In this document: positions 1 to 7,929 of the stretch, piece after piece
How positions within the stretch are numbered: the first letter of the stretch is position 1
Layout: each line of letters starts with the position of its first letter
DNA from: an uncultured Bacilli bacterium
GTDB lineage: Bacteria > Bacillota_I > Bacilli_A > RF39 > UBA660
NCBI GenBank assembly: GCA_910586295.1
Contig: CAJUGE010000018.1
Span: 1-64,000, forward strand
Length of the DNA: 64,000 nt
Direction: 5' to 3'
The notes under the pieces: generated by a model
What the model was told of the DNA's origin: nothing
Databases searched by the model: none
What the model saw: the letters and a program-made list of their open reading frames with translations, nothing else
Translations under genes and position numbers: made by a program

Positions 1-148
1 GCAAGGTAAAAGTGATTCTAACAAGTTTAGTGCAAGTGATGCTATGATGAATTTTGGTGCGAGTAGTTTAAATAGTGCAGTAAAAAAGGTAATGCCTAGA
101 GCAAGTTATAATGCTTCTTATTATAGGCGTAGAAAAAATATGATTTAG
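1..148 (+). CDS. C-terminal end of a probable TrbL/VirB6-like conjugation protein (partial)
   Basis: An open frame enters from the left edge (phase 2) and stops with TAG at 146-148, giving about 48 residues that end in YYRRRKNMI. The tail is Ser/Asn-rich and basic, with no membrane segment in the visible part. In related elements the gene directly before PrgI and VirB4 is a polytopic TrbL/VirB6-like membrane protein, so that identity is inferred from position only. The stop codon overlaps the ribosome site of the next gene, consistent with one operon. Confidence 0.5.
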   Translation, partial: QGKSDSNKFSASDAMMNFGASSLNSAVKKVMPRASYNASYYRRRKNMI

Positions 149-159
149 GAGGTGTAAGT

Positions 160-462
160 TTGTATATAACATTAAAATCAATTAAAAGAAATTTAGGATT
201 TAAAGGCATAGAAGTAGCAGATATTTTAATTGCATTTCCCATTATAGTTTTTTTTATTATTTTATTTTGTTTTACACCATTTAAAATACCATCACTTATC
301 TTTTTACTTGTTGGTATTTTTTGTTTATTACCAGTTAATGTGAGTAAAAAAAATAGAATGTATAAAGTTTTAGGGTTAATGTTACAGTTTATTTCTAGAC
401 AGAAAATTTTTATATATCAAAATATAGGAAAGGAGAATGAGTTTGTTGAAAAAGAAAGTTAG
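160..462 (+). CDS. PrgI-family/TcpE-like conjugation membrane protein
   Basis: A 100-aa protein with two hydrophobic stretches (about residues 22-42 and 44-60) and a short basic tail. This is the size and layout of PrgI-type proteins that precede VirB4 in Gram-positive type IV secretion loci, where they form part of the inner-membrane channel (VirB3-like role). It begins with TTG at 160 behind a strong AGGAGGTG that overlaps the previous stop codon, so the start is well supported. Its end overlaps the VirB4 gene by 26 nt, suggesting coupled translation. The call rests on size, topology and position. Confidence 0.65.
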   Translation: MYITLKSIKRNLGFKGIEVADILIAFPIIVFFIILFCFTPFKIPSLIFLLVGIFCLLPVNVSKKNRMYKVLGLMLQFISRQKIFIYQNIGKENEFVEKES

Positions 463-2953
463 TAAAGAAGAAAAGAAAAAGTTAAAAGAGAAAAAGATTA
501 TTTCTTCTTTCATTAAGAAAAAGGAAAAGAAAAATCAAACATATATTTCGAAAAAAATATTAAAAAACAAATATAAAAATGCTCAAACTTTCACAAATGC
601 AGATACAGTATCAGAAGAGGGTGTTATTAAATTAAAAACTGGAGAGTTTGCTAGAGTATATTCAGTAGATGCAATAGATTTATCTTTGACATCTAATACT
701 CAAAAAGCGAACTTTTTTAACCAATTAAAGTTTTTATATCAATTAAGAGATTTGAACTTGCGAATATATAAATTAGATGATATGATTGACTTGAATGCAA
801 ATAAAGATTATTACAATAAACTTATTGAAGAATTTAGTCATGATGAAAATAAGGTTGCTTTTCTAAAAGAAAGATGTGAACGATTAGATATTTTGGAAAG
901 AGAACATCTTACTACAACAAGTAGATATTACTTTGTCATTATTAGTGATAATGATAAGGCATTAGATCACATTGTAGAAGAGGTAGAAATGCAATGCTAT
1001 AATATGACACCAAGATTAAATATTCAAAAAATTACAAATAAATTAGAAATATATCAATTTTTAGTTAACTTGTACTTAACCAATGCAAGTATAGAGCAAA
1101 TTATGTGGAGCGATTTAGTAGAATTAGTTGCTCCTTTTTTTGTTAGTGAAAATATGAGTTATTTAAAAGTAGATGAGGAAGAGGTACAAATTGTAACCAT
1201 TAAAAAAATTCCACCATTTATTGATGAGTTATTTTTTGAAGAACTATTTAATGTTCCAGACACTAGAGCCTGTATCCATATTAAAGATACTATTCCAACT
1301 GAAGAACTTATTAGGAGATTAGATAGTAATTATGAATTTTTGATTTCAGAAAGAAGTACTACAAGAAAATTGTCAGATGCTACTCAAATGGATACTGAAA
1401 GAGAAAATTTTCAAGCACTTATGACTCAAATAAAAAATGGAGATGAAAAAATCAAAGAAGTAGATTTTATCATTGTAGTAAAAGGTAATAAGAGAGAAAG
1501 AGAAGATAAAATAAAGGAATTAAAAAAGATAGCAGATGTGTATCAAATTAAGTTAGATGTTCCTCGTATGAGACAGTTAGAAGGTTGGCAGTCATTTGAT
1601 ATAACAAAATCTGGTTTTAATGATTATCATAATTATCTTCCAAGTTTAACTCTTTCTGCATCATTTCCACTTACTATTACTCATTTTAACGATTCAACAG
1701 GATATATGTTAGGAACTGATATTCATACTGCATTACCAACTATCTTTGATTTATTTCATAAAAATAAAACTCGTCCATCTAGTAATTTAGCAATTATTGC
1801 TTCGACTGGAGGGGGAAAAAGTTTTACATTAAAGAAAATGATAATCAATGAAATAAATCGTGGTAATCGAGCAATTTTATTTGATGCAGAGGGGGAATAT
1901 CAAAAGTTAGTTACTAAAAATAAAGGAGAGTATATTGATTTATATTCTTCTAGTGGAGGAATTATCAATCCATTACAGGTTCGCTTCCTTCCAAGTGATC
2001 GAGAAGAAAAAGAGGATATTACCATAGACAAAGTGAATTTTGAAGATTGTCCTTTAGCAAAACATTTAGGTTCTTTAGAAACATTTATTAAATGTGCTTT
2101 TGAAGAAATTAAAGAGAGTGAAGTAGTTGTTATGCTTGATATGATTGAAAAATTATATAAAAGATTTGGAATTACACAACATACTAAAATATCTAGTTTA
2201 GAAAAATTAGAGAATACAGATTATCCTATTTTTAGTGATTTAATTGATTTTTTACCAGATTATAGAAATATGATTACTAATCCAGAACAATTAAAAATAG
2301 TTGATAAGTTAGAAATATTATTAGATAGATTTAAAGTTGGAACTGATGCAATGTTATTTAATGGTTATACATCAGTTAATCTCGATTCAGATTTAATTGC
2401 TTTCAATGTTAAAGACTTATTATATAGTAAAAATAAAAGAATTATTACAACTCAATTAGTTAATTTACTTACTTATTTGAATAACATTATTGTCAGTAAC
2501 AAAATTGTTAATGATAAAGAAAAGGGAAGTAAAAGGCTTAAAAATATTATGGTTGTAGTAGATGAATTTCATTTATATCTTAAAAATACTGATAGCGAAG
2601 TTATCTTAACATTTGAACAAATTGCAAGAAGAATTAGAAAATATCATGGTTCATTCGTTCCAGCAACACAAAGTATTCATGACTTTATTGGAGATGATGA
2701 TTCAGTTAGAAGTGCTACTGCAATTTTTAATAATTGCCAATATCAACTTGTAGGTATGTTAAAAGAAGATGATTTGACTACTTATTTAAAATTGTTCTAT
2801 CAAAATCCATTAACTGATACACAAAAGGAATTTTTGATGCAAGCTGAAATGGGAGAATTTCTACTTACTGTTAATCCAAAGAAGAGAATAAGAGTTAAAA
2901 TTTTAGCAACGCCTATTGAAGTTGAACTCATGGGAGAGGAACTTAAAGTATGA
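437..2953 (+). CDS. VirB4-type conjugative ATPase
   Basis: An 838-aa cytoplasmic ATPase that powers assembly or transport in the conjugation channel. Walker A (ASTGGGKSFT) lies near residue 454 and Walker B (VVVDEFH) near residue 705, followed by a Gln-containing motif (PATQSIHDF). The N-terminal 45 residues are very Lys-rich. The length fits TraE/VirB4 homologues in Bacillota elements. The AGGAG at 431-435 is only 1 nt from ATG 437 but 7 nt from TTG 443 and 10 nt from TTG 446, so a TTG start is plausible. The gene overlaps its upstream neighbour by 26 nt and the next gene by 4 nt, so it sits in a tight operon. Confidence 0.92.
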   Translation: MSLLKKKVSKEEKKKLKEKKIISSFIKKKEKKNQTYISKKILKNKYKNAQTFTNADTVSEEGVIKLKTGEFARVYSVDAIDLSLTSNTQKANFFNQLKFLYQLRDLNLRIYKLDDMIDLNANKDYYNKLIEEFSHDENKVAFLKERCERLDILEREHLTTTSRYYFVIISDNDKALDHIVEEVEMQCYNMTPRLNIQKITNKLEIYQFLVNLYLTNASIEQIMWSDLVELVAPFFVSENMSYLKVDEEEVQIVTIKKIPPFIDELFFEELFNVPDTRACIHIKDTIPTEELIRRLDSNYEFLISERSTTRKLSDATQMDTERENFQALMTQIKNGDEKIKEVDFIIVVKGNKREREDKIKELKKIADVYQIKLDVPRMRQLEGWQSFDITKSGFNDYHNYLPSLTLSASFPLTITHFNDSTGYMLGTDIHTALPTIFDLFHKNKTRPSSNLAIIASTGGGKSFTLKKMIINEINRGNRAILFDAEGEYQKLVTKNKGEYIDLYSSSGGIINPLQVRFLPSDREEKEDITIDKVNFEDCPLAKHLGSLETFIKCAFEEIKESEVVVMLDMIEKLYKRFGITQHTKISSLEKLENTDYPIFSDLIDFLPDYRNMITNPEQLKIVDKLEILLDRFKVGTDAMLFNGYTSVNLDSDLIAFNVKDLLYSKNKRIITTQLVNLLTYLNNIIVSNKIVNDKEKGSKRLKNIMVVVDEFHLYLKNTDSEVILTFEQIARRIRKYHGSFVPATQSIHDFIGDDDSVRSATAIFNNCQYQLVGMLKEDDLTTYLKLFYQNPLTDTQKEFLMQAEMGEFLLTVNPKKRIRVKILATPIEVELMGEELKV

Positions 2954-3132
2954 AACAACTTACAGATAGACAATTAAAAAATAGATTTAAAAGAATGTAT
3001 CAAGAAGAGTTTGATGATCCTAATGAATCATTTATGGATTTCTTATTAGACTTAATTCCTAGAAATATATTATTAAAAATGTTATCAAAGGGAAATAGAT
3101 TTTATTATTCTATATTCCATAAATATAAATAA
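2950..3132 (+). CDS. Small conserved-position protein in the conjugation operon
   Basis: A 60-aa basic protein (MKQLTDRQLKNRFKRMYQEE...) with no membrane helix or known motif that I recognise. It overlaps VirB4 by 4 nt (ATGA) and touches the peptidase gene, sharing one base with its start, so it is very likely translated by coupling. Function unknown. The placement between VirB4 and the cell-wall hydrolase suggests an accessory or assembly role in secretion, which is inference only. Confidence 0.65.
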   Translation: MKQLTDRQLKNRFKRMYQEEFDDPNESFMDFLLDLIPRNILLKMLSKGNRFYYSIFHKYK

Positions 3133-4067
3133 TGAAAAATAAGAAGAAACAAAATATCTTTTTGAAAATTATTGGTGGTAGTACCATTTTATCCATAGCA
3201 TTTGTTATGGTTATTTTAATTTGTGTTCTTATGTTATTAGATTTTTTTGGAACTAATTTAACAAAAGAAAAGGTAAGTAATAATGCAGAATATGCTGATG
3301 CTTATACTATGACTGTAAATAAATATTTAAGAAATGGGTATGTACCACTTCAAAGAATATTATATTTCTATTTAGAAAACAATGGTCTAACAATAGATAC
3401 ACTTTACACCATGAATCAAAATGTAGAAGCGAAAACTGCGAAAGAAATATCAACTGTTTGTGAAGATGTACGAGTTAAAAATATGGGTGCTTGTATGGAA
3501 AGTAATTTAAAAGAAAATGAAGATTATTTAATAGTAAGTACAGGATATTTTAATTTTCCATTAGATGTTCAGTCATTTACAGTAACAAGTTTTTTTAATG
3601 AACAAAGAGTTATTTATGGAAAAAGTAATGTTCATAATGGTTGGGATTTAGCAGTACCTGCTCAAACTCCAGTATATTCAGTTTGTAGTGGGACAGTAGA
3701 AAAAGTTAATTATACTCAAAGTGAGAATATTCCTTATGATAAAAGTGGGAATAGTATTGGTAATACAATAACAATAAAATGTGATGAGGATTATGCTGAA
3801 ACTTATTATGTAGTTTTTGCTCATCTTTATCCAAATAGTTCAAAGGTTAAGGTAGGAGATAAAGTAAATCATTGGACAGAAGTTGCTTCAGTTGGAACAA
3901 CAGGACACTCAACTGGTAACCATCTTCATTATCAAGTACAAGATCAAAATGGAGGGTTACTTGATGGTATGAAGTTTATAGATTTTACTTTATCAAGAAC
4001 AACAAACAGTGGTTATAATCCCCCTAGTTTTAATAATGGGGAAGCACCTTTTAGTCCTATAAATTAG
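3132..4067 (+). CDS. Membrane-anchored M23 (LytM-type) peptidase of the conjugation system
   Basis: A 311-aa protein with an N-terminal membrane segment (about residues 13-38) and a C-terminal M23 metallopeptidase domain. The zinc ligands are visible: HNGWD near residue 167 (HxxxD) and the HLH motif near 263 (GNHLHYQVQD). The segment between (residues 40-140) resembles the linker region of Tn-type cell-wall hydrolases. Its likely job is local opening of peptidoglycan so the secretion channel can cross the wall. It is the last gene before the non-coding inverted-repeat region. Confidence 0.9.
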   Translation: MKNKKKQNIFLKIIGGSTILSIAFVMVILICVLMLLDFFGTNLTKEKVSNNAEYADAYTMTVNKYLRNGYVPLQRILYFYLENNGLTIDTLYTMNQNVEAKTAKEISTVCEDVRVKNMGACMESNLKENEDYLIVSTGYFNFPLDVQSFTVTSFFNEQRVIYGKSNVHNGWDLAVPAQTPVYSVCSGTVEKVNYTQSENIPYDKSGNSIGNTITIKCDEDYAETYYVVFAHLYPNSSKVKVGDKVNHWTEVASVGTTGHSTGNHLHYQVQDQNGGLLDGMKFIDFTLSRTTNSGYNPPSFNNGEAPFSPIN

Positions 4068-4335
4068 GTAAGTAGCCACTTTCCACATAAGATGTGGTCA
4101 TAGAAAAGTATTGAAATAAAAGTAAAAAAACAACATAGGTAGCCACTTTCCACATGAAAAGTGGTCATTTTCGCAAGTGCGAAAAAAGTAAGACACCATA
4201 ATTTATACTTGATTTTATAAAGGAAAATTAAGTTTGTGGTGTCGCTCCCCTTATGCCCATTAAAAATATGCAATATTTTTATTAAGAAAACACATTCAAA
4301 ATGTGGAAAGTGGCTACCATTCATTATTAGAAATG
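4068..4335. other. Candidate origin of transfer (oriT) with inverted repeats
   Basis: A gene-free stretch between the secretion and mobilisation genes. A 17-bp word (GTAGCCACTTTCCACAT) occurs at 4072-4088 and 4139-4155 and returns as an exact inverted copy at 4301-4317; the 4138-4155 copy matches over 18 bp. Inside are an 8-bp hairpin (TTTTCGCA/TGCGAAAA, about 4167-4184) and a GACACCA/TGGTGTC pair (about 4192-4198 and 4236-4242), followed by a GC-rich run ending CCCCTTATGCCC at 4247-4258. Position directly before the relaxase and its RHH partners is typical of oriT. No nick site is proven. Confidence 0.6.
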
Positions 4336-4343
4336 GAGGTTTT

Positions 4344-4553
4344 ATGATAAGAGGTTTAATTAGAACAACTTTAAGAATTGATAATAATTTAAAAACAAGA
4401 ATAGAGTTGTTAGCAATAAAAAATAATATGAGTTTTAATAAAATGTTGACCTATATTATCGAATTAGGGTATGGAACTTATATGGAAAAATTTGATAAAT
4501 ATTATGAAGAACAAAATAAAAAAATTAAAAGCGAGGTGTTAAATAATGACTAG
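4344..4553 (+). CDS. Ribbon-helix-helix DNA-binding protein (mobilisation accessory)
   Basis: A 69-aa protein starting at ATG 4344, which has GGAGG 6-7 nt upstream; a longer reading from 4236 would run through the oriT repeat and is disfavoured. The N-terminus (RTTLRIDNNLKTRIELLAIKN) has the strand-helix-helix pattern of Arc/MetJ-type regulators, where the short strand reads DNA. Such proteins commonly assist relaxases by binding oriT repeats, and the 18-bp inverted repeats immediately upstream are natural binding sites (inference). It overlaps the next gene by 8 nt. Confidence 0.7.
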   Translation: MIRGLIRTTLRIDNNLKTRIELLAIKNNMSFNKMLTYIIELGYGTYMEKFDKYYEEQNKKIKSEVLNND

Positions 4554-4959
4554 AATTCGTGTATATACTGATGAAGAAATAAGAAGATTATTTCAAAGTG
4601 GTAATGTATTATCCATAAAAAATAAAAGTCAAATTGTATATAAAAAAGAATTTAAACTATGGGCAATTTATGAAAAAATATCCCATCCAGAAAAAACAGC
4701 TAGACAAATTTTTGAAAGTGCAGGTTTTGATATGACTATACTTGATGGAAGAACTCCTCAAAAAAGGTTGCATTCTTGGATAGAAAAGTATAAAATGTAT
4801 GGAGATGAATATTTTATTGAAAGAAATAAATATACTTATTCATCTAATCATAAAAAAATAGAAATCAATCATTCAAAAAATTTGCATGATGAATCAAAAT
4901 ATTATTTGTTACAAATAAGTGATAGTGAAATAAATGTTATTCCAGTATCATTAAAATAA
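4546..4959 (+). CDS. Helix-turn-helix domain protein of the mobilisation region
   Basis: A 137-aa protein. Residues 36-85 (EFKLWAIYEKISHPEKTARQ then a Trp-containing C-terminal helix, LHSWIEKYKMYG) look like a small helix-turn-helix domain of the kind found near relaxases in Bacillota elements: a conserved F-K-x-W-A start and an R-x-W/SW-x-x-K-Y end. The remainder is Asn/Lys-rich. It is translationally coupled to the RHH gene upstream (8-nt overlap) and followed at 12 nt by a second RHH gene. Probable role: DNA binding at oriT or regulation of transfer genes. Exact family not identified. Confidence 0.55.
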   Translation: MTRIRVYTDEEIRRLFQSGNVLSIKNKSQIVYKKEFKLWAIYEKISHPEKTARQIFESAGFDMTILDGRTPQKRLHSWIEKYKMYGDEYFIERNKYTYSSNHKKIEINHSKNLHDESKYYLLQISDSEINVIPVSLK

Positions 4960-4971
4960 AAAAGGTGCATC

Positions 4972-5301
4972 ATGAAAAAATTAACTATAAGAATTGATGA
5001 TTATATGTATGATAGACTTAATCTAACTGCGACAGAGAATAAAACATCTATCAATAAAATTATTGCTTCCATAGTAAAACAATTTATGGATCAACCAAAA
5101 GAGATTAACTATTTGAAGGAATTAGATGAAAGATTAAATGCTATTTCAAAACAACTTGAAGGAATATCTAAAAGGCAGTATCTTCATTTTAATATATCAT
5201 CTCAACATTTTGCTAATCATGGATATTTATCCAATGCAGATATAAAAGATGATAAATGTTTAAATGAGATTTTAGGAAAGAATAAAAATTACCATGAGTA
5301 A
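4972..5301 (+). CDS. Ribbon-helix-helix relaxase accessory (MobC-like)
   Basis: A 109-aa protein with an N-terminal RHH-like segment (MKKLTIRIDDYMYDRLNLTA) followed by a long helical, probably coiled-coil region (LKELDERLNAISKQLEGISK). This layout matches MobC-like proteins that bind oriT and help the relaxase open the strands. AAAAGGTG precedes the ATG at 4972. It overlaps the relaxase gene by 8 nt, indicating coupled translation and stoichiometric production. The role is inferred from fold pattern and context. Confidence 0.65.
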   Translation: MKKLTIRIDDYMYDRLNLTATENKTSINKIIASIVKQFMDQPKEINYLKELDERLNAISKQLEGISKRQYLHFNISSQHFANHGYLSNADIKDDKCLNEILGKNKNYHE

Positions 5302-6652
5302 AAAAAGTCCTAATGTCATTTTTAAAAGTAAATATTGTTTAGCACTTAATTGTGTTGATAATAAAAATAATTCTTTAAGTTATAAGGAAGATAGATTAAA
5401 AGATGTAGATGATATGGTCGATTACTTTTCAAATGCAAAAAAGAAAGTAGTTGGTATGTTTGAATATTATATGGGGCATACACGAAGAGAAAATATAAAT
5501 CTCGTTTTAGAAAATGGGAAGTATGCAACTAAACAGGATATAAAAAAAATTAAAACTGATTATAAGAAATATATAGAAAAATCTAATTTATGGAAAGGTA
5601 TAGTTAGTTTTCAACCAGAATATCTAACTGAAAATATTTCTATAAAAGATTTAGAACAAAAAATGGCAAAAGAAATAATGCCACAGTTTTTAAAATATTG
5701 TGGATTCAAAGATGTTAAAAATATGAGTTATGTTTTTTCCATTCATACAAATAAAAAACATCCTCACATACATCTCGCATTCATAGAAAAGAAACCAAAT
5801 TACCTTTATTGTGATAATAAAGTAAATTATCGAAGAAAAGGTAAGATTACAGTAGATGAACAAAGGTATTTAAAAAGACTAATAGAACTTTCTATTGAAA
5901 GAGAAAAGTATTACACACCTTTATTGAAGAAAACAAATGAAGATATTGATTATCTAAAATCATTTTTTAATCCTAATGAAAAAAATTTTATTCTAAAAAA
6001 TGTAGATGAGATTTTTATAGAAGAGAAAATTTTAAAATTAGGAGAGCTTGTAAAAGAATATCGTAGCATAAATAATCAAAATTCTAATAAAGTAAAATAT
6101 AATTCTATTAAGAATAATGAATTAGGAAAAGAAATAAAATGTTTAACAAAAGATATAAAAAAATATTTATTAAATGATGAGAGTTCTTTCCTTTATAATA
6201 AAAAGAATGATGTCAATGATGATTTAGATAAATTAAATAAATATTTTGAAAAGTTAGATTATGAAAATAATATTGATAGCGATATATTAAATAATAGTAT
6301 TGTTAATAAAAAAGAAGAGTATATTGATAATTATATTTTGAACTCTATTGTTAACCATGCTTTATATAAATATAATCGTATTTCATTTATTGTTAAAAAT
6401 AAAAATGATTTGGATCATATAACAATAGAAGATTTGATTCAAGAAGTAGCATATCAAAATTCTAAAAGAGAAAATAGAACTGATAAAGAAAGAAGAAAAC
6501 AAGTTTTAGATAATTACTTTAAAGGTAGTAATAATATGTTAAAATTTCCTAGTAAATATAAAATGGAAAAGGCGATTAAAAATATCAATTATGAAATGAA
6601 TAAAGCAACAGAAGAATTTAGTAAATTATTTAATTATTCAAATGAGAAATAG
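5294..6652 (+). CDS. MobP-type relaxase
   Basis: A 452-aa relaxase, the enzyme expected to nick oriT and stay attached to the transferred strand. The histidine triad of relaxases is visible as HPHIHLAF near residue 155, and an N-terminal Tyr-rich segment (MFEYYMGHTRR, residues 55-65) is a plausible site for the catalytic tyrosine. The C-terminal half is Lys/Asn-rich and helical. The length and the HPHIH motif resemble MobP2/MobP3 relaxases of Bacillota elements. It lies just after its putative oriT and accessory proteins, and a good terminator follows 1 nt after the stop. Confidence 0.85.
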   Translation: MSKKSPNVIFKSKYCLALNCVDNKNNSLSYKEDRLKDVDDMVDYFSNAKKKVVGMFEYYMGHTRRENINLVLENGKYATKQDIKKIKTDYKKYIEKSNLWKGIVSFQPEYLTENISIKDLEQKMAKEIMPQFLKYCGFKDVKNMSYVFSIHTNKKHPHIHLAFIEKKPNYLYCDNKVNYRRKGKITVDEQRYLKRLIELSIEREKYYTPLLKKTNEDIDYLKSFFNPNEKNFILKNVDEIFIEEKILKLGELVKEYRSINNQNSNKVKYNSIKNNELGKEIKCLTKDIKKYLLNDESSFLYNKKNDVNDDLDKLNKYFEKLDYENNIDSDILNNSIVNKKEEYIDNYILNSIVNHALYKYNRISFIVKNKNDLDHITIEDLIQEVAYQNSKRENRTDKERRKQVLDNYFKGSNNMLKFPSKYKMEKAIKNINYEMNKATEEFSKLFNYSNEK

Positions 6653-6676
6653 GAGCAATTTATAGTTGCTCTTTTT
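6652..6676 (+). terminator. Rho-independent terminator after the relaxase
   Basis: A GGAGCAA/TTGCTC hairpin (arms 6652-6658 and 6666-6671) with a 7-nt loop is followed by TTTTT. It overlaps the relaxase stop codon region and separates the mobilisation genes from the downstream accessory genes. Confidence 0.75.
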
Positions 6677-6699
6677 ATATTGAAAGAAAGGAGGACACT

Positions 6700-7098
6700 A
6701 TGGCAAAATTTAATATTGAAGTAGTAGAAACATTAAGTAGAGTAGTAGAAATAGATGCTGATACATTGGATGATGCTTTATTTATGGCAGAAGAAATGTA
6801 TAATAATGAAGAAATTGAATTAGATTACAATGATAAGGTATCAACTGATTATAAAGAATATCCATATCCAAGATTTCAAGATGATTTTAATGTGGACTTG
6901 AACTATTCTAAAGAAGATAATAAGTTAAAAGTAAAATCTGGAAATATAATTGAATCTGAACATAGTTGCAATAACTCTGAAGAATTGTTAAAAATAGTTA
7001 GCGAAACCTTTGCAAAATGGGAAAGAGAAGATTTTAAAAAAAGAATGAAAGTTGCAAAAGAAATGAAAAGAAAATTAAAAGAAGAGAAGGAGAAATAG
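6700..7098 (+). CDS. DpnD/PcfM-like small conjugation-associated protein
   Basis: A 132-aa acidic protein behind AAAGGAGGACACT. The N-terminal 45 residues (FNIEVVETLSRVVEIDADTL then AEEMYNNEEIELDYND) fit the pattern of DpnD/PcfM-type proteins: an E-T-L-S-R-V-V-E strand, an Ala-rich helix and an E-I-x-L-D end. These are common in conjugative elements of Bacillota, and their biochemical role is not established. The C-terminus is a Lys-rich helix. It starts the accessory block leading to the coupling protein. Confidence 0.55.
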   Translation: MAKFNIEVVETLSRVVEIDADTLDDALFMAEEMYNNEEIELDYNDKVSTDYKEYPYPRFQDDFNVDLNYSKEDNKLKVKSGNIIESEHSCNNSEELLKIVSETFAKWEREDFKKRMKVAKEMKRKLKEEKEK

Positions 7099-7100
7099 AA

Positions 7101-7232
7101 ATGTTTATTTTTTTAGTATCGCTAATAATGTTATTAGTGATTTTTTTATGGTCTGCTTGTATTATTTCAAGTAGAATTTCAAGAGAAGAAGAGAAAAATG
7201 ATTATGAAAAAGTTTTTAAAAATATGGATTAA
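7101..7232 (+). CDS. Small single-pass membrane protein (43 aa)
   Basis: ATG 7101 opens 2 nt after the previous stop, with GAAGGAGAAATAGAA as ribosome site. The 43-aa product has one membrane helix (residues 2-23, starting MFIFLVSLIMLLVIFLW) followed by a charged tail (RISREEEKNDYEK). Tiny membrane proteins of this layout, such as the DUF3789 type, are frequent in these elements; the match to that family is only suggestive. It overlaps the first proposed start of the next gene by 35 nt. Confidence 0.5.
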   Translation: MFIFLVSLIMLLVIFLWSACIISSRISREEEKNDYEKVFKNMD

Positions 7233-7659
7233 CTTTTGGGGACATAGGTATAGAATTTTTCAAAATGATAGAGTGATAAAAGAAATATTGATTTATCACA
7301 AAAGAATATATGAATTGGAGGAAAAACAAATGAAAATGTTAGAAAGATATAACAAACTTTCAAAGGAAGATAAATCCTATTTAGAAAGTTTTATTATTTA
7401 TAGAGAAATTTATGATAATGCGAAAGCAAAAAATATAGAACTGTCTGATGATACTGTTGAAGATTTAAAGGAGTATATCATGGAATTTCATGATGATTAT
7501 TATAATTATGATTTATCGCAAATGACTAATTTTATTTCTATAAATTACTTAAATAATAAATTTACTTTAAGACAATTACAAAATTTTGATAAAGAAGATT
7601 TGTATGATGCTTTAGAAGAAAATAATATTGAAATGCTTATTGAAAACTATGAAAGGTAG
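7198..7659 (+). CDS. Accessory protein of the element, unknown function
   Basis: An acidic, helical protein that I do not recognise. Reading from ATG 7198 gives 153 aa but overlaps the small membrane protein by 35 nt. An internal ATG at 7330 has a much better ribosome site (GGAGG at 7317-7321, 8 nt upstream) and would give 109 aa starting MKMLERYNKLSKEDK, so the shorter form may be the real or main product. No membrane helix, no Cys cluster. It is followed at 9 nt by the next small gene in the same direction. Confidence 0.6.
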   Translation: MIMKKFLKIWINFWGHRYRIFQNDRVIKEILIYHKRIYELEEKQMKMLERYNKLSKEDKSYLESFIIYREIYDNAKAKNIELSDDTVEDLKEYIMEFHDDYYNYDLSQMTNFISINYLNNKFTLRQLQNFDKEDLYDALEENNIEMLIENYER

Positions 7660-7668
7660 GGGATTATA

Positions 7669-7929
7669 ATGGATTTTTCAAAATTAAATGTTGAATTTTC
7701 TAATATGCAAAAGACAGTAACAAAATATACTGAAATAATTGTATTAGTTAATTTAAAAGTAAAAGATAATTTAAAAAGTATCAGTAAATATGAAACTAAA
7801 ATGAAAAATACAAAAAATAAAATAGAAAAAGATATAGCTCATTTGTATATAACAATGTTAAAATGCGAGAATGAGTTTTTAGAGAGTTTAGTAAAGGAGC
7901 AGGAAGATAAAAATGAAAAAGGTGTTTGA
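7669..7929 (+). CDS. Small coiled-coil protein, unknown function
   Basis: An 86-aa protein made almost wholly of heptad-like helical sequence (KLNVEFSNMQKTVTKYTEII...), probably a coiled coil or helical bundle. It starts after a GGGGA ribosome site and overlaps the next gene by 17 nt. It belongs to the run of accessory genes between relaxase and coupling protein. Function unknown. Confidence 0.6.
   Translation: MDFSKLNVEFSNMQKTVTKYTEIIVLVNLKVKDNLKSISKYETKMKNTKNKIEKDIAHLYITMLKCENEFLESLVKEQEDKNEKGV

Noticed and set aside
4064..4324. 86-codon frame on the - strand through the inverted-repeat region
   Set aside because: It starts inside the RHH gene's upstream region and runs across all repeats and hairpins; no ribosome site or protein family supports it.
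4236..4343. N-terminal extension of the RHH protein to 4236
   Set aside because: The extension would lie in the inverted repeat of the oriT candidate; ATG 4344 has a good GGAGG and gives the normal RHH start.
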